DNA from: Todiramphus chloris collaris
Taxonomy: Eukaryota; Chordata; Aves; Coraciiformes; Alcedinidae
Reading direction: 5' to 3'
Assembly: GCA_025345505.1 (NCBI GenBank)
Contig: JANVCC010000183.1
Location: 671,248-735,247, forward strand
Length of the DNA stretch: 64,000 bases
In this document: piece after piece, positions 58,116 to 64,000 of the stretch
Layout of the letters: each line of letters starts with the position of its first letter
Position numbering within the stretch: the stretch's first letter is position 1
Notes under the pieces: generated by a model
Told to the model about the DNA's origin: nothing
Database searches by the model: none
Seen by the model: the letters and a program-made list of their open reading frames with translations, nothing else
Program-made: the position numbers and the translations under genes

Positions 58116-59499
58116 CCGTGTGGCTCCGGCTGTCCCAGGGGTGTTGAGGACGGAGGGGTGGCCAGTTCTGCAGAGCACCTGGATACGGGCACCTTTGCTG
58201 CTCTTGGGGCTCATCTCCTGGCTTCTGCTGAGCTCAGGATCGGGCCTGCCTCCTGCTTTTCCTTCTTCTGAGAGTCCACCAACCCCTTGCTAACGGTGGA
58301 GGGGTCCCCAGTTGAAGTTGTGGAGGTGCTGGGGGGACCATTTGCAGGATGGGCAGTTTGCCTGGAGAATTGCTTCCACTAGGAGCAAGCCCAGGGTGGG
58401 CACGGTTCTCCTGGGCTCGGGGTGGCATCAAAGCCTGAGGAACCTCCTGGGTGCTCCTCGTATGCTCCCCTCCGACATCCTCCTTGTCCTTGCTTGGTGC
58501 CACCAGCCAGAGGTGGCAGCATCCCAGCAGAGGGGTTCCCTCCGAGGGGACAGTCCCTGCCACCGTGCCCGGGCGGGCGGCTGGGCTCTGTCTGGGGCTC
58601 TGCAGCCCTGGGGCCATCACCTGCTTGGCACGGGGCGGGCAGAGGGGACGGCAGCGCTGGCTCCCGCCGCTGCCATAATGGAAGCGCAGCGTTCAGCAGA
58701 TCTGCGGCTTGGGATCTTTTATTCAGGGGGCTCAGCCTCTTTGGAACCGCGGTTTAACGCGGGCCCTTTGGCGGGTGCCTTCATAAGCAGCCGCTGTCTG
58801 GGTGACGACGGAGGTGCCGCGTCCCCGCGGGTGCCCCCGGGGTAAGCTCGGTGGGATTTTTGTGGCAGCCTAAAGCCGGTGGCTTTAGGAATTAGAAACC
58901 TGAATTTAGGGAATTCAGGTTTTTTAGCTCTGTAGACTCTGTCGATTGCTGCTCACGACTCGACCCACAGAAAATGGGTTTCTTGGTTGGCTGGCAGAGG
59001 ATGCTGCTGTCACGAGCGTCCAAGCGGACGTGCTGACGAGGCGGACACGCGGCGAACTCGCTGCCGCCGGGGACCGGTTTCAGGTGGGGAGTTTGATTTC
59101 CAGAAACCGGAGCTCGTGTGTTTGTTTTCCCAGTAGCTAAGGGGTTGAAATCAAACACGCTCCGAGTATCGCCAGTTAAAATTTCCTGACGTTAATCTTA
59201 ATGTTGGTTGCTAACCAAGACCAGACCTTTCCTAAGCACATCTGGGCACTGGGCACCGTCGCAGCCTTTTCTCCTAAGGCTCTGCTGCGCTGAAGGGGCT
59301 GCTCGAGGTCAGAAGAGACATGGTTTGGGGGTTGTGGGAGCTCTGTCTGGTTGCTTCGGTCGTGTGAGGTCCCTCTGAGGCTCAGCCTCCTGCGAGCGCT
59401 TGGTCGCGGTGGGATCCGGCAGCGAAGGTGCCCGGGTCGGCTGGGCCTGTGGCAACGCGCTCTGCTCGACGTGGGCAGAGGTTTGCTGGGGTTTTACTG
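58116..59499. other. Unassigned region with twin hairpins
   Basis: No gene is recognised. Two perfect inverted repeats lie next to each other at 58869-58922 (separate entry). CpG-rich DNA at 58740-58850 and 58990-59090 has no linked exon. Confidence 0.45.
58869..58922. repeat. Two adjacent perfect inverted repeats
   Basis: First hairpin: CCTAAAGCC (58869-58877), loop GGT, GGCTTTAGG (58881-58889). Second hairpin: AAACCTGAATT (58896-58906), loop of five bases, AATTCAGGTTT (58912-58922). Six bases separate them. Confidence 0.9.
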
Positions 59500-59965
59500 G
59501 ATCCCAAGCTGGGAATATCTCATATGAGGAGCGTTTGAAGGAGCTGGGGCTGTTGAGTTTGAGGAAGAGGAGGCTGAGGGGAGCCCTCCTCACTCTCTCC
59601 AGCTCCCTGAGAAAGGACATTGCAGAGAGGCTGGGGCTGGGCTCTGCTCTCAGGTCATTAGGGACAGAACCAGAGGGAACGGCCTCGAGCTGAAACAAGG
59701 GAGGGTTAGACTGGACACTAGGGAAAAATTCTCCATGGAAAGGGTGGGGAGATCTTGGAATGGGCTGCCCAGGGAGGTGGGGGAGATCTCGGAATGGGCT
59801 GCCCAGGGAGGTGGGTGAGTCTCCATCCCTGGATGTGTTTCAGCATCGCTTGGATGTGGTGTTGGGGTACATGGTCTAGGGGTGAACTTGTCGAGAAGGG
59901 TTCATGGTTGGACACGATGACCCCAAGGGGCTTTTCCAACCTGAGTGATTCTGATTCTGAACAGC
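59500..59965 (+). mobile_element. Longer CR1 3' fragment with internal duplication
   Basis: About 465 bp of an older-looking CR1 subfamily (GAGGAGCGTTTGAAGGAGCT, GAAGAGGAGGCTGAGGGGAG, GGTTGGACACGATGACCCCA, with a GATTCTGATTCTG tail). A block beginning GGAGATCTTGGAATGGGCTG or GGAGATCTCGGAATGGGCTG is present twice in tandem (about 59748-59815). Confidence 0.9.
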
Positions 59966-61939
59966 AATGGCTGCACTGGGCTGGCACCCGCTGGGCTCTG
60001 GCTGTGCCATTCTCGGTGGGCTCAGCCTGTGGGGATGCTCAGGGCAGCGCGGGGCTGGTGCTGTGCCCAGGGACAACCTCCTTGGTATCACAAAACACGT
60101 CTTGGGCTTTGAGGCCTGGGCTTGGTGAGGAGGTGGCCTCGGGGGCTCATCCCAGCATCCACTTTGCCTCCAAACGATGCGTGCCAGCCCTGCCTTCCGT
60201 ACCCAAACCTTCCTCGGTGAGGTGAGAGTTGTTGTGCAGAGCTTCCTCTTTATATCCTCTTATGTCACGCTGCCCCGCCGGCCCAGCGCGCCCAAAATAG
60301 CTGCCAATCCCAGCGGGTTTCACTTCGAGGTCTCTATTCTTAGCTTGCTGCTTAGCTGAGCAAGTCGCCTTCCTCAGTAGTCATGAGTTCACGGACCGGA
60401 GGGTGAAGACCGGCGGACCCATCCCGCGCGGGAGCCGTCAAGCGCCGGCGCCTTCCAAGGGACGGTCCGGGCAAGAGCCCCGCGGCTCCGAGGACGGAAC
60501 AAGAATCTCCAGAGCCGGTACAAAGCTCTGGAGGAGGCAGGCGACTCGGGAGACGGGATGAGTCAGTACATGAGAGGCTGTTGCGTCTGAGCCGCCTCGC
60601 CGGCCCGCGGCCGGATCCGTGCGCGGCGGGAGCGAAGCAGAAGCGGAGGTGGGATGCGGAGCGGTGGCTTCCCGGGAGCGGAACTAGCTGGATGTTCTCA
60701 GCGGGTTGCGCCGAGGCTGGAGGTCTCTACCCACGCTGGTGATGTTCAGCCCGTCCTGTAAGTGCCCCTCCCCATCTCCGGGGGGACTCTTTCCCTTCCT
60801 TGGGTGGGATGCTTGAAGGTGCACTCGGGAGCATCCTTCTGTCCGGCGCACGGAGAACGGCTCCTGCGTGGCCCCGAGCGAAGCTCTGGGGCAGGCGAAG
60901 GGCTTGGTGGTTTCGGTGGGCTGGACGCCGGGTCCCAGCTCGGCACCTACACGGGAGCTTCCCGCAGGAGGAGCAGACAGCATCGGGCCCAGCAAGCCCA
61001 GGACAGGCTCCTCCGTTGCCTGCTCCACCTTTTCAGGCTGTTCTGCTGGGGATGTGCCGTCCCCCAGCAGCTCTGGTGCAGAGGATGGATGCGGAGGGAC
61101 CCCTCACTAGTCCTTCAGCAGGACTTAGCTGTTGTCCAGAGCATGTTTTGGGAGAGATCTTGTTTTCCTGACCCCATTTAACTTTTTCAAGCGATCGTGG
61201 AAGGCGTCCGGTGGCAGCCCTGCTGGGTTTAGGTGGATTTCCACCCAGGAGTGGACCAGGCACAACCCCCTGGGGTCAAGCCACATGCTGCATCCTACAC
61301 CGGAGGGGTTTCTGGCACGGGGGGCCACGAGCCCATCCTGGGTGGGGGGCAAAAGGTGCTGGCCGGGGGCTTTTGCTGCGAGCTGGGAGGTGGTTGAGGC
61401 TCCTCCGTACGTGGGGTTGCTGGGGAGCGAGAGTTGTGTACCCGGTCCGCATCCTGCCTCCGCTGCGGGTAACGGTCACGTGCAGCCGAGGCCTTTGTCC
61501 TGCGCCCGACTGCTTGTTTTAAAATGTATTTTTAGGTGCACTCTGGCTTCCTCTTCCTCCTGCGCTGCTCTGCCTCTAGCTCCCTCTTCTAGGATTGCTT
61601 TATGAACAATCAGTTCCTCCTTAAACCCGTTTTTTTTTGCAGGCTTTTGTCTGGGCTTGGGAGCCAGCCCAGCTGAGCATTAGCAGCTGCTGGCTCCTTC
61701 TGGGTAAGCAAGAGCAAATAAAGGTTTACACTGAATGAATCATTTGAGCCTTATCTGTCTTTCCAAGTCGGGACAGCTGGACAACTCCTGGCAGAGCCTG
61801 CCCGGAGGGCGCCGAGGCTTCTCGCCGAAAAACTTCTCCTGCCAGAGCCTGGGGCTTTAATGGGCTTGCGCTGCTGGTCCCTGCGCTGCCTCGCTGCGTT
61901 CTGCTGCCTCTCGGAGCTTGATCCTGCGCCTGGTTCTGG
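59966..61939. other. Unassigned region with a CpG-rich, promoter-like segment
   Basis: No coding exon of a known family is recognised. The CpG-rich part (60250-60700) is described separately. A T-run with TTTGCAG near 61628-61642 resembles a splice acceptor, but what follows is not open in a recognised family. Confidence 0.4.
60225..60700 (-). promoter_or_regulatory. Candidate CpG-rich promoter reading to the left
   Basis: On the minus strand, TATAAA occupies 60249-60254, with an inverted CCAAT at 60304-60308 about 50 bp further upstream and a near-CArG CTATTTTGGG between them and CpG-dense DNA to 60700. This spacing fits a start site near 60220. No first exon with a known protein follows, so the transcript, if any, is unidentified. 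The CpG-rich block could equally serve a + strand start. Confidence 0.3.
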
Positions 61940-62220
61940 AATCCCAGCGTGGTAGGGGTTGGAGGGACCCCTGGGGGTCATCTGGTGCCACCCCCTGCCC
62001 CAGCAGGGGCACCCAGAGCAGGGGCCCAGCAGCGCAGGGTCCAGCCGGGCTGGGAATCTCTCCAGACAAGGAGACTCCACAGCCTCTCTGGGCAGCCCGG
62101 GCCAGGCTCTGCCACCCTCACACCAAAGAACTTTCTCCTCCTGGGTCCCAGTTGGTGCCCGGTGCCCCTGGTCCTGGCGCAGAGTCTGGCCCCAGCCTCT
62201 TGCTCCCCTGCCTTTAGACA
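61940..62220 (-). mobile_element. CR1 3' fragment of another subfamily, antisense
   Basis: It reads antisense, starting with the AATCCCAGCGTGGTAGGGGT end and continuing through CTCCACAGCCTCTCTGGGCA and AAGAACTTTCTCCTC. This is the usual order of an antisense CR1 3' end, but the sequence differs from the other two subfamilies in the window. Confidence 0.8.
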
Positions 62221-64000
62221 CCGAGAAAGCCCAGCTCTGGAATTACTGCCTTTCCTTGGAGACCTGCCCCGTGCTGGCTTGGCCACGGGCTCCCGTGGAA
62301 ACTGGGGATGCTCTGGGCGGTTTGGTCCCCGTGTGAAAACGCAGCTCCTGGCAGCTGAGGGTCACGGCAGAAACTGTATCATGGAGGAACCTGGTTGTGG
62401 AGGAACGTGGTCGTGGAGCAGCTCTGAAGGCAAACTGCCCGCGGGCCGCGGGGCCTGGCGTGGCCCTGCCAGGTTAAGAGGCAGGATCTGCAGATAAGCC
62501 GCGTTACTTGGGTTAATAGCAGAACTGTGGGAGAAGGGAGGGGAGCAGCAGATAAGGCCTTGGGCTCGTGCCTGAGAAGTTTTAATCTCAGCCCGAGGTG
62601 TGGGGAGTTGCAGCAGAGCTAATGTTCTGCCGAGGCGAGCGGAACGGTTTCTTCCTCCCCTCCTCCTGCTCTCCTGCTGCTCCCTGTTAGCCTTGGCCCA
62701 TCCTCGGGGACGCCCCGCCGAACGGTACCGGAGCTCTCACCGGCAGAGCCGGCAGCGTTCAGTGGTTCCCAGGACCAGGTGGCCTTTGCCCACCCTCCTG
62801 CAGCCTCGTCCTTCTCCCAGCTCCCGTCCTCCGGTCACCGGAGCTCCTCAGAAGCAGCAGCAGCCTTAGACACATGATGGTGGCAAAGTCCTTGGAGCTT
62901 CTTGCAGTTTCCCCTCTTTTTTTTGTTTTCTTGGTCATTTGCTTCTTAAATTCATCGGCGAATATGATGAACACGATGCCCGGCTCTCTGCACCTTCCAC
63001 CGATGCTCTCGGAGGGCTTGATGGAGCTTCCTTGGTGCGTCCCAAACCTGCCCTCCCCGGCGTCTCATCCCACGGCCAAGGCTGAGCGTAGACACCAAGA
63101 AAGGGATGTGGTAGCCCTTAAGTCCGTTATCTCTGGTGGTCTGGGTGGAGGTGGCTCTGTCCTTTGCCCTGGTAGCAGGGACCGACCTCACTGGTGACTC
63201 GAGAAGATGAATTAGGGGACCTTGGCTCCTGTGTGAGGGCTCTTGGCGCTTTGACTCCTCTGTAGAAGGTCCATGGGCTGTCCTGGCTGCTCAGATTCCA
63301 GTTGGATCCCAGATTGCTGCTGGGATTCCAGTTCCTGTGGTGTGTCTTGAGGTGTATGATGGGTTGTCCGCAAGGTCTTCTCCTGCCCTGTCAGTGACTT
63401 CCCCAGGGCTGCTTGGAGCTGGGCTTGCTCTGAAGCAGCGATGACCAAGGTTCTTGGGATGCTTGGAAGGTGATTTTAGGACTAAGGTGAAGAGGCAAAC
63501 AGGTTCTCATAGTAGTGGTGGCAGAATAAGGTCGTGTCATGGCAGGAGCTGTTTCCTTAGTTCCACATGAGCTCTTTCCTGCAAACCCTGATGGATAAAC
63601 TACAGTTTCCTCTCCAGAGCTTGGAGGCACCTGGCTGTGCTTGTGGCCTGGCCCGGGAGCTGCAGTAGAGCAGGGAGATGCCAGGGTGTGCATCTTGGGT
63701 TGGGAAGAATAACCCACAGACCCTTTCCACCTTGAACAGGGAATTTTTAGGGCTCTGTAGGATGCTGAGATGGGACAGCTCGGCGTGGTGAGCTTGGCTA
63801 TTGCCTGTATCTTCATCTGGAGTGGAGGTGGCACGTCGAGCTCGGTCATCGCCGGGAGGTTTTTCTCTTGTGTTTCAGTTTCCAGCACAGGATGGGTGGA
63901 CTTGGTGGGAGAGGAGTCTTAAGAGCCGGGTAGGGAGGCAAACCTCTCTGGTGGGAGCACAAAGTCTGGCTCCTGAGATCTTGCTCTGAGCCTCAAGAGC
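62221..64000. other. Unassigned region, possible minus-strand exons
   Basis: On the minus strand, 63391-63888 is open for 165 codons (Ser/Pro/Thr-rich), and 62759-62974 is open through a hydrophobic then Lys-rich stretch (MFIIFADEFKKQMTKKTKK). Other frames are also open over the same DNA, splice sites are weak, and no family is recognised. A gene may begin or end beyond the right edge. Confidence 0.25.

Noticed and set aside
60177..60420. Possible + strand TATA (TTTATATCC)
   Set aside because: The minus-strand reading (TATAAA plus inverted CCAAT at standard spacing) fits better; neither is proven.

Overview
The window looks like bird nuclear DNA. Two things support this. First, it is dotted with 3' ends of CR1 retrotransposons, with the avian hallmark run of CCTTCCAACC followed by an ATTCTATGA-type tail. 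Second, it holds one complete vertebrate gene that I recognise, RACGAP1. Its compact introns (about 8 kb for 17 exons), the CpG islands, the C-runs and the many GC-rich tandem repeats fit a gene-dense, high-GC avian chromosome. The species cannot be told from the sequence alone.

Layout. Positions 1-6480 are non-coding, with several AT-rich, CpG-poor blocks that look like regulatory DNA, plus one CR1 copy. Positions 6500-7250 are a CpG island with the RACGAP1 promoter (two CCAAT boxes and a CHR-type TTCAAA) and non-coding exon 1, which ends at 7000. Sixteen coding exons follow between 8571 and 14983 on the + strand and join in frame to 631 codons plus stop. Three RACGAP1 introns carry CR1 copies.

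From about 15.3 kb to 64 kb I recognise no gene. This part holds 13 more CR1 fragments, several tandem repeats, two assembly gaps (10 N at 19736 and 100 N at 52954, both inside C-runs), CpG-rich promoter-like segments at 52.7-53.5 kb, 56.8-57.1 kb and 60.25-60.7 kb, and a few short exon-like stretches that I cannot assign. The most distinctive structure is a 26-bp minisatellite at 51.6-52.7 kb. Its left half has a 211-bp higher-order period and its right half is a near-homogeneous 26-bp array that ends at the edge of a CpG island.

Function. RACGAP1 (MgcRacGAP/CYK4) is the Rho-family GAP subunit of centralspindlin, which works with KIF23 and ECT2 in cytokinesis. All its key residues are intact here. 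The rest of the window can be described as repeats, candidate regulatory DNA and possible promoters or exons of unidentified transcripts. No new multi-gene system is visible.
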